Source of the DNA: Mycobacteroides salmoniphilum
GTDB taxonomy: Bacteria; Actinomycetota; Actinomycetes; Mycobacteriales; Mycobacteriaceae
NCBI RefSeq assembly: GCF_004924335.1
Contig: NZ_CP024633.1
Location: forward strand, 868,001 to 932,000
Length of the DNA stretch: 64,000 nt
Direction of reading: 5' to 3'
The notes beneath the pieces are model-generated. The model worked only from the letters and a program-made list of their open reading frames with translations, was not told where the DNA came from and ran no database searches. Numbering within the stretch: the stretch's first letter is position 1; each line of letters starts with the position of its first letter. The position numbers were made by a program, and so were the translations under genes. Below, in pieces: positions 1 to 8,028 of this stretch.

Positions 1-275
1 TTTCTCGGACCGTCGGCGCGGTGGTGCGCAGCGAGGGTGCTTACTGACATTCCGCGCGCTCCTGCGTGTCGCGAAGTCCTTACTGGTAAGGCATTCAGCC
101 ACCCGTTGCCGTACTGCACGTACGGGTTGTTTCGATGCGGCGACGATAGTCGGCCACCGGCAAATCGGCAGCGTCTCTTTGCGGACCGAATGGTTTCAGC
201 ATTCAATCGTTCGATCCACATTAGCGCGAAGTCAATGCGCCGAGTAATCAGTGAGCGTAAGAGGCTTACGTCGAA

Positions 276-314
276 AACACGGTGTTGACAGTATGACACC
301 CGGTGTCCTACACT
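276..314 (+). promoter_or_regulatory. Promoter with two overlapping operator-like palindromes
   Basis: TTGACA at 285-290 and TACACT at 309-314, separated by 18 bp, form a near-consensus SigA-type promoter 41 bp upstream of the lipoprotein start at 355. Two related palindromes overlap it: AACAC-G-GTGTT at 276-286 covers the -35 box, and GACACC-C-GGTGTC at 295-307 fills the spacer. Both share an ACAC/GTGT core, so a repressor binding there would block RNA polymerase. The regulator is unknown. Confidence 0.6.
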
Positions 315-354
315 TTCCACAAGTGAATTCCTGGCGCAGTGTTAAAGAGGTGAG

Positions 355-1326
355 TTGTCAGTGCTCGGTGCTTGGTCATTAACGTCTGGTTTTGTGGTGG
401 CGGCATTGGCAGTGACTGGATGCGGGCATTATCCCAGTGATGAAAATGGACACGCGACATTTGCAGAAATAGTAGCGCCATCGGTCGGCGATGAGATTCC
501 CTCGGATGCGGGTTCCAGGCCAATGCTGATTGCGCACCGTGGCGGCACGGCTGATTATCCAGAGAACACACTCTTGGCAATTACCAACGCCGAAAAGTCG
601 GGCGTGGATGGGATGTGGATAACCGTCCAGGTCAGTAGCGATGGGATACCGGTATTGTACCGTCCGGTTGACCTGTCGGTATTGACAAACGGTAGTGGCC
701 GGGTGGACTCCAAGACGGTAAAGCAATTGAAAGAGCTAAATGCGGCGTGGAATTTTATCAAAGGCGATATCAACCCCTATCGCCGACAAGCTGTCCGGAT
801 ACCGACGCTAGAGGAAGCACTCACCACGATCCCGCCGAATATGCCGCTATTCCTCGATCTGAAGCAGACGCCAGCTCAGCCCTTAGTGGATGCGGTTTCC
901 CGAGTATTATTCAGAGCAGCAGCTGTAGAGCGATCAATTATCTATTCGACAGATGCGGAAGTCACTGCATTAGCGGCTCGAAGTGGCCTAGAAGTCGCCG
1001 AAAGTCGTGATATGACGCGTCAGCGGCTTTTGAACATGGCGCTGAATCATCGATGCGAGCCAGTCCCAAATATCGGGAGATGGGCGGGCTTTGAGCTCCA
1101 TCGCGATGTCGTCGTGACCGAGAAGTTCACGTTGGGCACGGGCGCGTCTCATGTTGACGCCGAGCTCTGGGACCCTGCCTCTATCGAGTGCTTCAGCTCG
1201 CGGCAGTCTGGCATGAAAACAATTGGATTTTCCGTGAACACCGAAGATGATTTTCGCCTGGCCCGCAAGATCGGCTTGAGTGCCGTGTTAGTTGATTCGC
1301 CCCGGGCAGCACGACGATGGCAATAG
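355..1326 (+). CDS. GDPD-family lipoprotein, probably catalytically altered
   Basis: This is a 323-aa glycerophosphodiester phosphodiesterase-fold protein. The N-terminus has a hydrophobic signal and a lipobox (VTGC) placing the lipidated Cys at about residue 23, so it should be anchored outside the membrane. The fold signature is clear: LIAHRGG at about 58-64, PENT, and LTNGSG near 110. However, the segment that normally carries the catalytic E-x-D reads WITVQ and the usual HD pair reads YR, so metal binding and catalysis are doubtful. The start is TTG at 355, with GTG at 361 possible, behind an AAGAGG ribosome site. Codon use is less GC-biased than in the core genes. It may be a binding protein or pseudoenzyme rather than a phosphodiesterase. 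Confidence 0.72.
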   Translation: MSVLGAWSLTSGFVVAALAVTGCGHYPSDENGHATFAEIVAPSVGDEIPSDAGSRPMLIAHRGGTADYPENTLLAITNAEKSGVDGMWITVQVSSDGIPVLYRPVDLSVLTNGSGRVDSKTVKQLKELNAAWNFIKGDINPYRRQAVRIPTLEEALTTIPPNMPLFLDLKQTPAQPLVDAVSRVLFRAAAVERSIIYSTDAEVTALAARSGLEVAESRDMTRQRLLNMALNHRCEPVPNIGRWAGFELHRDVVVTEKFTLGTGASHVDAELWDPASIECFSSRQSGMKTIGFSVNTEDDFRLARKIGLSAVLVDSPRAARRWQ

Positions 1327-1368
1327 ATGCTGTTCCGCACGGCGACGTTTGGAAGAAATGTTCGCACA

Positions 1369-1746
1369 ATGTCTGACATTCACGTCGACCCATTACATGC
1401 TGAACTAACTGAACTACGTTTTATGGCCGGTCGGCCCAGCTTTCGCAGTATCAGTCGGGCTATCGGGTGCAGTCACACAACAGTTGCGAAGGTCTTCGCG
1501 CCGGGAGCCTTGCCGTCGTGGGAGATTCTCGATCTGGTTGTGCGTCAGCTCAACGGCGACGTGGAGACCTTCCGTAAGCTGTGGTGTGATGCTGCCCGTA
1601 AACAGGAAAATGCAGTCAGCGAGGCCCAAAAGACTGCTTCGGCGTCAACGTGGAGAATCGCCTCCGGGCTCATCCTCGCGGCCGTCGCCGTGGGTGCGGG
1701 AACGCTATTGATAGTCATCTACCCGTCGATACGCCATCGGCGCTGA
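1369..1746 (+). CDS. Membrane-anchored helix-turn-helix protein
   Basis: The 125-aa product carries an N-terminal HTH of an actinobacterial type (FRSISRAIGCSHTTVAKVF, residues about 22-40), followed by the LPSWEILDLVVRQLNGD region typical of that family. A single C-terminal membrane helix (SGLILAAVAVGAGTLLIVIY) and a short basic tail follow. It resembles the small HTH regulators widespread in actinobacteria, here tethered to the membrane. An alternative ATG at 1327 abuts the stop of the GDPD-like gene and would add 14 residues; 1369 is preferred because the family's conserved part begins soon after. The pair is probably co-transcribed. The DNA target is unknown. Confidence 0.6.
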   Translation: MSDIHVDPLHAELTELRFMAGRPSFRSISRAIGCSHTTVAKVFAPGALPSWEILDLVVRQLNGDVETFRKLWCDAARKQENAVSEAQKTASASTWRIASGLILAAVAVGAGTLLIVIYPSIRHRR

Positions 1747-1809
1747 ATCGCGACTCGCCGTCTTCCATCTATGCCCTGAAGCAGATTCCCCAGAACTCAA
1801 TAAACAACC

Positions 1810-1842
1810 CGTGAGGGTCTGGCGCTCTGCGTGACCCTCGCG
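1810..1842 (+). terminator. GC-rich hairpin, possible terminator
   Basis: CGTGAGGGTC (1810-1819) pairs with GACCCTCGCG (1833-1842), 9 of 10 positions, about 65 bp after the stop of the HTH gene. There is no T-tract, which is not unusual for mycobacterial terminators. The rest of 1747-1990 shows nothing recognisable. Confidence 0.35.
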
Positions 1843-1990
1843 GCTCGCAAGAAGCGTGGATCCGATCTGCATCCGCCGCGCGTCCATCGTCTGCCGGAGC
1901 CGACTTCTATTAATGCCCCAGATTCATGTGGCACTGAATGGACGCGGTTGGCAATTTGTGGATAGTCATGGCGCTAATCTGTAAAGCTGG

Positions 1991-2764
1991 ATGCAGAATG
2001 TGCGCCATAGCAAGAATAATAAGCTGCATGGTCGATCGCAGCGCTATGTCAGGAAGCGGCCTGAAGGCGCACGGTCATCTATGATTAATGCAGTACTAGG
2101 TTGGAGCGCTGCCGCACTTCACTGGTCTGAGGCGATGAAATTACTCCTAGGGGTTTCATTAGTCGTATTCTTCTTCATAGCTCCGCTGCTACCAACGGAT
2201 ATCGCTACGGAGAGCGCTTGGGATAATCCCGATCAAGCGCACCTGCCGTTGCAAAACTCTGTAGATCAATCGGCGAGTTTAGTGAGTACCGTTGATATCG
2301 GTGATGCCGAAGTCAAAGGTAATGTACTAAGCGATTTGGCTCCGAAATCCGGTGCGCCGTTAGCGCTGGGGCGGACGCAGACCAACCCTATGATTTCGCC
2401 CTTAAGTGCTGATGGCGCGCATTTGCCGGCCGTGGTTCCCGGAATGGCGGTCGTACTGTACTTATCTCACGAACGTGAACCCGAGGGTTTGACGTTCAGG
2501 TTACGCATGCCTCGGGGAACCCATATGCGTATGGCTGGAGACACGTGGCAGATTGAAAGAGATGTGGTGCCGGGCGGTGCTCCAAGGAGTATTGCGACCG
2601 TGTCGGCTCAGCTGACGAATACCGAAGGTGCCGCGGTGCCTATTACGGCAAAAGCTTATTCCTATTTTCGTTTCCGTAAGTTGAATTTACGACCGCGGGC
2701 CAAACACTTCGATGTGCAAAGTTTCGGTATATCGATACGTCTCACGTTCAGAGCTGAGGAGTAA
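1991..2764 (+). CDS. Unknown protein with one N-terminal membrane segment
   Basis: I do not recognise this 257-aa product. After a basic N-terminus it has one strong hydrophobic helix (LLLGVSLVVFFFIAPLLP, about residues 51-68) that could be an anchor or uncleaved signal. The rest (about 190 residues) would lie outside the membrane and is rich in beta-type sequence with few charged runs. An internal ATG at 2081 would shorten it to 227 residues and bring the membrane segment nearer the start; 1991 was chosen for the nearby AAGCTGG. Base composition is lower in GC than the core genes, like its neighbours at 355-1746. The next gene starts 1 bp after its stop, so the two are coupled. Confidence 0.5.
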   Translation: MQNVRHSKNNKLHGRSQRYVRKRPEGARSSMINAVLGWSAAALHWSEAMKLLLGVSLVVFFFIAPLLPTDIATESAWDNPDQAHLPLQNSVDQSASLVSTVDIGDAEVKGNVLSDLAPKSGAPLALGRTQTNPMISPLSADGAHLPAVVPGMAVVLYLSHEREPEGLTFRLRMPRGTHMRMAGDTWQIERDVVPGGAPRSIATVSAQLTNTEGAAVPITAKAYSYFRFRKLNLRPRAKHFDVQSFGISIRLTFRAEE

Positions 2765-2765
2765 A

Positions 2766-3014
2766 TTGAGCACGTATTATCGGCTGTGTATCTCGGATTA
2801 CGGCCTGGATGGAAATACATCCGTATATGTGGCTAACTGGGACGAAGGACAAGGTCTTGCGGCCGCGTTCGCGGCAGATCATCACTGTTCGATGGTGTCG
2901 CGGAAGAAGGAGCCTGACTATGCGGATTGGTGGATGTACAGGGGCTCGTTGCTGGTAGGGATCGTGTCTTTAGAACGGCGCTATCAAATCAGCGATGATC
3001 ACATTGATGGCTAG
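2766..3014 (+). CDS. Small unknown protein coupled to the upstream gene
   Basis: An 82-aa protein starting at TTG 2766, preceded by GCTGAGGAG a few bases upstream inside the end of the previous gene. The frame stays open upstream to 2712, but that extension overlaps the preceding gene and lacks a ribosome site. The product is acidic and aromatic (YYRLCISDYG, DYADWWMYRG) with no membrane segment or known motif. The 1-bp gap to the preceding gene suggests translational coupling and a shared role, perhaps as cytoplasmic partner of the membrane protein. The family is not recognised. Confidence 0.5.
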   Translation: MSTYYRLCISDYGLDGNTSVYVANWDEGQGLAAAFAADHHCSMVSRKKEPDYADWWMYRGSLLVGIVSLERRYQISDDHIDG

Positions 3015-3037
3015 TGGCCGCGTGGGACGTGTCCTTA

Positions 3038-4189
3038 TCAGGCCGTGGATCCGCGCGGTGCGCGGTCGCGTTTTGCTTCGTAGAGCCTGAAATCTGCCTC
3101 CCGAGCTAGGGATTCGAAGCTGAAATCCTCCTCGTCGGTGGATGACCACGCGATGCCTATGCTCAGGGACGTCTCGGGAGCGCCGGAGGTTATCGATGCA
3201 TTGCGGATTCGCGCGTTGATCGCGGCGATATCGTCGGGGTTGTCCACGAGGGCGACGACCATGAACTCGTCACCGCCGATGCGGGCGGCGATATCGCCGT
3301 CCCGGGTGTTTGCGAACAGTGTGTCCGCGATGGCCTGCAATGTTCTGTCGCCGGCTTCGTGGCCGTAGGTGTCGTTGAGCTCTTTGAACCTGTCCACATC
3401 GGCCACCATCACGACAACCGTTGCTGGATCCGTCCGCTTGCGCAGCTCGAACTCAAACATGGATTGCACGCCCCGGCGGTTGAGCAGGCCGGTCAGCGGG
3501 TCTCGGTTGGCGGCCCTGACAGCGGCCCGGATCGAGCGTCTACCCCCTTCGATTACCGCCTGGATGAGGATCGGCAGCAGGACCACGGTGGTGAATGCCG
3601 GGGCGTTGTAGAGGAACTGATCCAGGAAGGTCGCCGCGCCGGTGTGGATGTTCCAGAACGTGATCGAGCCGAGCACGGCTGACGCGAAGACACAGTGGAC
3701 GCCAAGCACCCGCCAACCCAGCAGAAACGCGGCGAAGACGCCGACCGTGCTCATGTACAGAATCGGCGCGAGTCGCATCATCGGCCCGGCGTACATCCAG
3801 GCAGATACCGCGAATGAGAGGTCCGCCCACACGACAAAGGAGATTGCCCAGCGTCTGCTTGGCCACGGGCGGACCATCCAGCACACACCCACCAGGAACG
3901 AGACCGCGATGAGCGATTGGTGGATGATGCGCCCGGTCCCCTGTGGGCCCAGGGGGTGCATATTGACGATGGTCCCCAAGGGGAGGATGGACATACACAG
4001 CAACCCGATGGTGACCTTCAAATGCCTCAGGTTTCGTGGGCCGAGAGCGCCTGTGACGAACCGGTATTCCTGCTCGGGGGTTCGACAGCGTCGCGGCCTA
4101 TGTCTTCGGTTGCTGGGCACGGGCTCATTGTGTGGCAAGAGTCGCGCTGAGTGTTCCGGATGTGGAACTGAGTATTGCAGGCACAGCAA
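3038..4189 (-). CDS. Membrane GGDEF protein, diguanylate cyclase
   Basis: A 383-aa protein with about six N-terminal membrane helices (residues about 55-210), then a short linker and a GGDEF domain (about 228-375). The conserved start DPLTGLLNRRG, the substrate-binding DVDRFKELND and an intact catalytic signature RIGGDEF are all visible, so synthesis of cyclic di-GMP from two GTP is expected. No EAL or HD-GYP domain is attached. The membrane half probably senses a signal. The start is uncertain: TTG 4189 opens the frame but the first 45 residues are arginine/proline-rich and unlike a domain; GTG 4120 is an alternative. It lies just beyond the left att repeat and was probably the native neighbour of tRNA-Arg before the island integrated. 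Confidence 0.85.
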   Translation of the reverse strand: MLCLQYSVPHPEHSARLLPHNEPVPSNRRHRPRRCRTPEQEYRFVTGALGPRNLRHLKVTIGLLCMSILPLGTIVNMHPLGPQGTGRIIHQSLIAVSFLVGVCWMVRPWPSRRWAISFVVWADLSFAVSAWMYAGPMMRLAPILYMSTVGVFAAFLLGWRVLGVHCVFASAVLGSITFWNIHTGAATFLDQFLYNAPAFTTVVLLPILIQAVIEGGRRSIRAAVRAANRDPLTGLLNRRGVQSMFEFELRKRTDPATVVVMVADVDRFKELNDTYGHEAGDRTLQAIADTLFANTRDGDIAARIGGDEFMVVALVDNPDDIAAINARIRNASITSGAPETSLSIGIAWSSTDEEDFSFESLAREADFRLYEAKRDRAPRGSTA

Positions 4190-4245
4190 TAGTGCGGCCT
4201 CGGCGGCAGCTGACTGCGTGCGATCGGTCCGCCAGTTGGCAGTTG

Positions 4246-4283
4246 TGTGCCCTCGGCAGGATTCGAACCTGCGACACCGGCTT
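4246..4283 (-). repeat. attL, duplicated 3' end of tRNA-Arg
   Basis: A 38-bp sequence identical to 10455-10492, containing the T-loop (TTCGAAT on the minus strand), the 3' acceptor strand and part of the anticodon arm. It diverges from the true tRNA after CTT, in the anticodon arm, so no functional tRNA is encoded. It marks the left end of the island and the displaced original tRNA 3' end. Confidence 0.88.
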
Positions 4284-4501
4284 ATAGCTCATGGGGTTGG
4301 GGCGTTACGCCAGAGTCCGTTAAAGTATTGCAGCACTGGGCAATGCGGGAGTATGCGGTACGGAAGGGTGCATACAAGTACGCGGCGTGTCGCGGACGTT
4401 TATACGGGGAAAGTACGGGGTGACCGCTACCCGCCCCCGACGCGGTTGCGGGATTCCGCAAACGGGTTCCTTGAGGAGGTTTTTCGGTGTAGCCCGGAGA
4501 A

Positions 4502-4640
4502 CTAGCCGCGCCGGTACTGCCATGGCGGTGGGGTGGCCCGGATGACGTACACCTCGCCGCGGGCTCGGGTCTCAGCGATCAGTTCGCCGGTGACGAATCG
4601 GATCCGCACCTCGACGCCACGCTCGACCTGAAACGGTGAG
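4502..4640 (-). pseudogene. 3' fragment of an unknown gene, copy A
   Basis: The minus strand encodes the end of a protein, read as GELIAETRARGEVYVIRA and PPPWQYRRG before a TAG stop at 4504-4502. The same C-terminus is encoded at about 7664-7800, and the first 90 bp or so differ at only a few positions. No start or upstream part is present, so this is a tail fragment. It sits about 35 bp downstream of the immunity gene, bracketing the toxin cassette together with copy B. The original gene is not recognised. Confidence 0.6.
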
Positions 4641-4674
4641 TCGTGTCTGTTCTGAACACAGTTGTGAGAACCGG

Positions 4675-5262
4675 TCAGCTAGTAGAGAACTTTCCCTCTT
4701 CTGGAAGTGAGGATTCCTCGCTGCGCCGCACAGTGTCAGGCTTAGTCGATGCCGCGGGGCTCGACTGCGCCGCCGTGTCGCCTTTCGTGGCTGAGGCGCC
4801 GCCGCTGGCTGGTTGTACATCAGGGGCCGTGTCTTGGGTGAGGGGGATCTCGCGAAGTGCCCAGCCTGAGGTGTCGATGGACTGGGTGTTGTGGTACTCG
4901 ATGAAGAGGTCAGCGACGGCGTCCGGCGAAAGAACCTCATTCTTGTTGACCTCGACGGTCGTACCGTCCTGACGGGCAAGTTGCAGCGGCTCGGTACCAC
5001 CGCTCGGGTGCCCAAGAGTGAACAGGCGTCCGTCCTTCATCCACTCAACAGTCAAACCATCTGCCGTGCCAGTGGATTGAAGGAAGTTGTCTTCGGGCTC
5101 CGCGTACTCGAACTTTGAAACGTTATCCGGCCACTTGAACAGAATGATGAAGAGCGAATCATCGCCGATGCCACGAATAAGGTGACCAAGCTGCATCGGC
5201 GCACGACCCGGCTCCTCACCGAGCGGAATGATCGCGGACTCATCCTGAATTGCAAACCTCAC
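4675..5262 (-). CDS. Probable immunity protein for the T7SS toxin
   Basis: A 195-aa soluble protein without signal peptide or membrane helix. Residues 1-140 look like a folded domain with alternating strands (GDDSLFIILFKWPD, GLTVEWMKDGRLFTLG) ending in a helix and GWALREI. Residues 141-195 are a Ser/Thr/Pro/Glu-rich disordered tail. Its ATG overlaps the toxin stop by 4 bp (5259-5262), the usual toxin-first immunity-second arrangement of polymorphic toxins. Function is inferred from position. Some resemblance to Imm1-type proteins exists but is too weak to assert. Confidence 0.55.
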   Translation of the reverse strand: MRFAIQDESAIIPLGEEPGRAPMQLGHLIRGIGDDSLFIILFKWPDNVSKFEYAEPEDNFLQSTGTADGLTVEWMKDGRLFTLGHPSGGTEPLQLARQDGTTVEVNKNEVLSPDAVADLFIEYHNTQSIDTSGWALREIPLTQDTAPDVQPASGGASATKGDTAAQSSPAASTKPDTVRRSEESSLPEEGKFSTS

Positions 5263-6899
5263 GGCACCCTCACCTCTACAACGTCCGTAATCTTGACTGG
5301 AACTACGCTACCGTCAGGCAGCTTCGCCGTTCCGTAGGCGGGCGTCTCAGCGCTGACATGCGGATCGAAACCTTTCTGATTTCCAGAGAGTCCTGCTGTT
5401 CCGCTCTTAACCTCTACGCCCTTTGCCTCTACATATCCATCCGCTCCTGGTTTTGGGTCTTTGGGCATGTCATAGCCGTCGAACTTGCGTACACGTGGAT
5501 CACCGTTCGGCTTGGTAGGTCCGGTTCCTTCGGGGAACTTCGCCTGACTCTGATTTGGCACCACTGTGCGATCCGGGTTCGTCTTCCCGTATGACCTAAT
5601 GCCAGCAGCTTCCTTGTCAGCGGACGGCGCGTCATGCCCTTGGTAGCGCCCCCTGGAGTCGCGTACTTGTTGGTGCATGATGGTGACGCCGTCTGCACCG
5701 AGGGCGGCTTGCGAGAGATCAAGGCTAGCGGCGGTGGACATTACAGCGCCGGTGCCGATGATGGCGACTCCTGCGACGTTTGCGGGTACACCGACAATGG
5801 CGCCGACCCCCGTGAGGTCTAGGGCGACGCCGCCGACCTCCACTCCCGACCCGAGCGCCATGAGCGCGGCCCCACCGATGAGTGCGGCAGTATCTCCTGG
5901 GTGGTGGACCATCGCGTTGCCGTAGGACGCGACGGCGTTCACGACGTCGGCCCCCACGTTGCAGAGGTCGTCACCGATGTCCTGGAGCTCAGCGCCTGCC
6001 CAGTCAGCCATGACTTTCCCGAATGCTTCCACCGCAGCAACGATCGGGGCAAGCAACTGGCCGACAGCGTCGGCCTCAGTTTTCAAGTCCCGCAAGACCT
6101 GCAGGGCTTCATGTGCGATCTTCTGAAGCTGCTCACCCTTGCCGGTGATGAGACTGATTCCCTCTTGGAACAGTCCGGAAGGAGTCGCAAGGTGCAGCGC
6201 TTCACCGATCAGCTTCTTTAGATGGGTGTGGGCATCATCGACGTGCTGGGCGTAGGCGTTGAGCTGCTTGGCGATATCCCCTGCAGCTTTGGACATCCCG
6301 GCGGCAGCCTTGGCCGAATCGCTGAATCCAGTACTGACATTGCCCTTTTCGGGGATGTCCTGGCCCTTGGCTTGATTCTCTGGCCCGACTAGGGCGCCGT
6401 CGAACGTGTTGGCGGCATTGGAAATGGCCGTCCACTGGCTGGCTGCTGCCCGCATCTTGCCGATATCGCCGTTGGGCCACACCATGCCGATCACGGATTG
6501 GATTAAGCCCCACCCGAACGGCGCCTCTGAAAGGCTGCCTTCGCCCTTTGGCGGAACGTGTGACGAGATGGGTTTGGTTGCAGTGGGTTTGGTAGGCGGT
6601 CCTCCACCAGGTTTGATCGCCGAGTAGTGGTTGGCGATGGCGTAGTTATAGGCGCTCATCTTCAATAGGTCACCGATGCGGCTGGTGCCGTTGCCGGTGT
6701 CCACCAGGGCCACCACCACCGCCGAGGCGGCATCGTCGTACTTCTCACCAACCACCAACCCAGCAGGGTCGGTACCGTTCATCCCACCTGAAGCGGAAAG
6801 CGCGTTGAGCGCATTCTGCACCGCCGTGGTGAAAGTGGTGCTCGCGGAAACCGTCGCGCCGCCGGCGGCATCGAGTACCGCGGGGTCAACGGTGACCAC
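5259..6899 (-). CDS. T7SS-associated polymorphic toxin with nuclease-like C-terminus
   Basis: A 546-aa protein encoded directly after two WXG100 genes. The N-terminal 330 residues are helical with small-residue repeats, as in ESX-exported toxins. Residues about 330-400 are Gly/Ala/Val-rich and may insert in membranes (ALIGGAALMALGSGVEVGGV, VPANVAGVAIIGTGAVMS). The last 130 residues form a separate polar module: VRKFDGYDMP, YVEAKGVEVKSG, LSGNQKGFDPHV. The D...E-x-K spacing with a following NQ/FD segment suggests a PD-(D/E)XK-type nuclease warhead; this is inference from motif shape. A 4-bp overlap with the downstream gene suggests co-translation with its immunity protein. Export would be through an ESX system encoded elsewhere. 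Confidence 0.68.
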   Translation of the reverse strand: MVTVDPAVLDAAGGATVSASTTFTTAVQNALNALSASGGMNGTDPAGLVVGEKYDDAASAVVVALVDTGNGTSRIGDLLKMSAYNYAIANHYSAIKPGGGPPTKPTATKPISSHVPPKGEGSLSEAPFGWGLIQSVIGMVWPNGDIGKMRAAASQWTAISNAANTFDGALVGPENQAKGQDIPEKGNVSTGFSDSAKAAAGMSKAAGDIAKQLNAYAQHVDDAHTHLKKLIGEALHLATPSGLFQEGISLITGKGEQLQKIAHEALQVLRDLKTEADAVGQLLAPIVAAVEAFGKVMADWAGAELQDIGDDLCNVGADVVNAVASYGNAMVHHPGDTAALIGGAALMALGSGVEVGGVALDLTGVGAIVGVPANVAGVAIIGTGAVMSTAASLDLSQAALGADGVTIMHQQVRDSRGRYQGHDAPSADKEAAGIRSYGKTNPDRTVVPNQSQAKFPEGTGPTKPNGDPRVRKFDGYDMPKDPKPGADGYVEAKGVEVKSGTAGLSGNQKGFDPHVSAETPAYGTAKLPDGSVVPVKITDVVEVRVP

Positions 6900-6902
6900 A
6901 AC

Positions 6903-7205
6903 TCACCCGCGTTTCCACATCGAGGAGTTCGTGTTGATTGCGGCGGTGTAGTTTCCATGCGCGCCGTGGGTGATCTTGCGCAATTCGGCGACAGCTTGAC
7001 GCATCTCTGCGGCCCCGACTGCCCACTTCTTTTGGGCCTCAAGGTGCCCCGCGGCTGCCGCGCCTTTCCAGTCGATATGCATATCGTTGACCCGCTGGTC
7101 CACGTCGCCGATGAATTGCTCCGTCGACCTCTCGAATTTGTCGAGGATCTCGATTACCGACGCCAATGCCGCTGGATCGACGTGGAAGCTGTTATCGCCG
7201 CCCAT
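6903..7205 (-). CDS. WXG100 family protein (ESX partner 2)
   Basis: A 100-aa EsxA/EsxB-like protein. The start at ATG 7205 follows GAGAAGGGAATCGAA; the open frame to 7262 overlaps the previous gene and lacks support. The helix-turn-helix hairpin has the diagnostic WKG turn (HIDWKGAAAAGH) in the middle, helices on both sides and a short C-terminal tail. It would dimerise with the product of 7219-7515 and help direct the following toxin to a type VII secretion system. The four genes 7515 to 4675 run as one compact unit; the gap to the toxin start is 3 bp. Confidence 0.82.
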   Translation of the reverse strand: MGGDNSFHVDPAALASVIEILDKFERSTEQFIGDVDQRVNDMHIDWKGAAAAGHLEAQKKWAVGAAEMRQAVAELRKITHGAHGNYTAAINTNSSMWKRG

Positions 7206-7218
7206 TTCGATTCCCTTC

Positions 7219-7515
7219 TCAGAGGTGTCCGCTGGCCCGGTGCAAAGTGGCCGCAACTTCATGGACCTTGGACGCCAGCAGCGTCATTCCGTCTACGACG
7301 TCCGATGCGCCTTCGTGCCAGTCGGCGAACGCATTGTGAAACTGGCTACCCGGGTCGCCCTTCCATCCGGCCCCAAGGAGCGTGCGGACCTCGTCATCGA
7401 CCTGGCTGAGCTGCCCTTTGAAACCCTGCGTCGCTGACGTGATCTGATTCGCCAGGGCATACACACGTTCGGGGGTTAGCTGCAATACCTCGCCCGATGA
7501 ACCCTCAGTGCCCAT
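7219..7515 (-). CDS. WXG100 family protein (ESX partner 1)
   Basis: A 98-aa protein with the WXG100 layout: a first helix (ERVYALANQITSATQGFKGQL), the WKG turn (GAGWKGDPGSQFHNAF) and a second helix ending at the C-terminus. First gene of the toxin cassette, separated by 13 bp from the second WXG100 gene. The two probably form the heterodimeric chaperone/targeting pair for the toxin. No separate YxxxD/E export signal is obvious in its tail, so that signal may be contributed by the partner or the toxin. Upstream 7516-7663 holds no gene. Confidence 0.82.
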   Translation of the reverse strand: MGTEGSSGEVLQLTPERVYALANQITSATQGFKGQLSQVDDEVRTLLGAGWKGDPGSQFHNAFADWHEGASDVVDGMTLLASKVHEVAATLHRASGHL

Positions 7516-7663
7516 AGTTAACCCCTCGCACGCTCCGGTCAGATAGCCCGGACACTACATGGCTGCTCGCTGGAGAGCCGCGCGAAGCGAGTAGCTGGGA
7601 AGTGGCTGTGGATACGCTGAATGTGTAATCCAAATGCCCGCCACAAGGGGGGCTGCACCCCTC

Positions 7664-7984
7664 AACCAGCCGCGCCGGTACTGCCATGGCGGTGGGGTGG
7701 CCCGGATGATGTACACCTCACCGCGGGCTCGGGTCTCAGCGATCAGTTCGCCGTCCATGAACCGGACGCGGACCTCTAGGCCCAGGCTCGACCTGGAACC
7801 GGGCGTACTCCTTGCCCTCGCGCAGGTCGCCGGTGATGGTCTCGGTCCAGACCCCGCGCGGCCCCAGTTGTGCATGACCGTGCAGACTGTCTGGCCGGTG
7901 GTGAGCTTGTTGACGTGGAGCTTGACCTCGGACCGGACGTTAGACCTGGGGTCCGACAGGTCGTCGGGCAGCAGTTCTAAAAAT
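7664..7984 (-). pseudogene. Decayed gene with the same C-terminus as copy A, copy B
   Basis: Minus-strand reading in shifting frames gives LPDDLSDPRSNVRSEVKLHV, then TITGDLREGKEYARFQVEP, then VRVRFMDGELIAETRARG and PPPWQYRRG. At least two frameshifts break it, and the final stop present in copy A is a Trp codon here. It is truncated upstream by the region of the next gene (8029). The last part is a direct repeat of 4500-4636. Together the two copies flank the toxin cassette. The family of the ancestor is not recognised. Confidence 0.6.
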
Positions 7985-8028
7985 GGTGTGGGGAAAGGAA
8001 CTCACGGCTCAACCAGCGCTGGTCGCGC

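Noticed and set aside
1..354. 37-288 frame as a gene
   Set aside because: No ribosome site; Arg/Ser/Cys-rich; the region instead contains the promoter and operators of the lipoprotein.
4246..4300. Second tRNA gene
   Set aside because: Only the 3' 38 bp match tRNA-Arg; D-arm and 5' acceptor strand are absent, so it is an att repeat.
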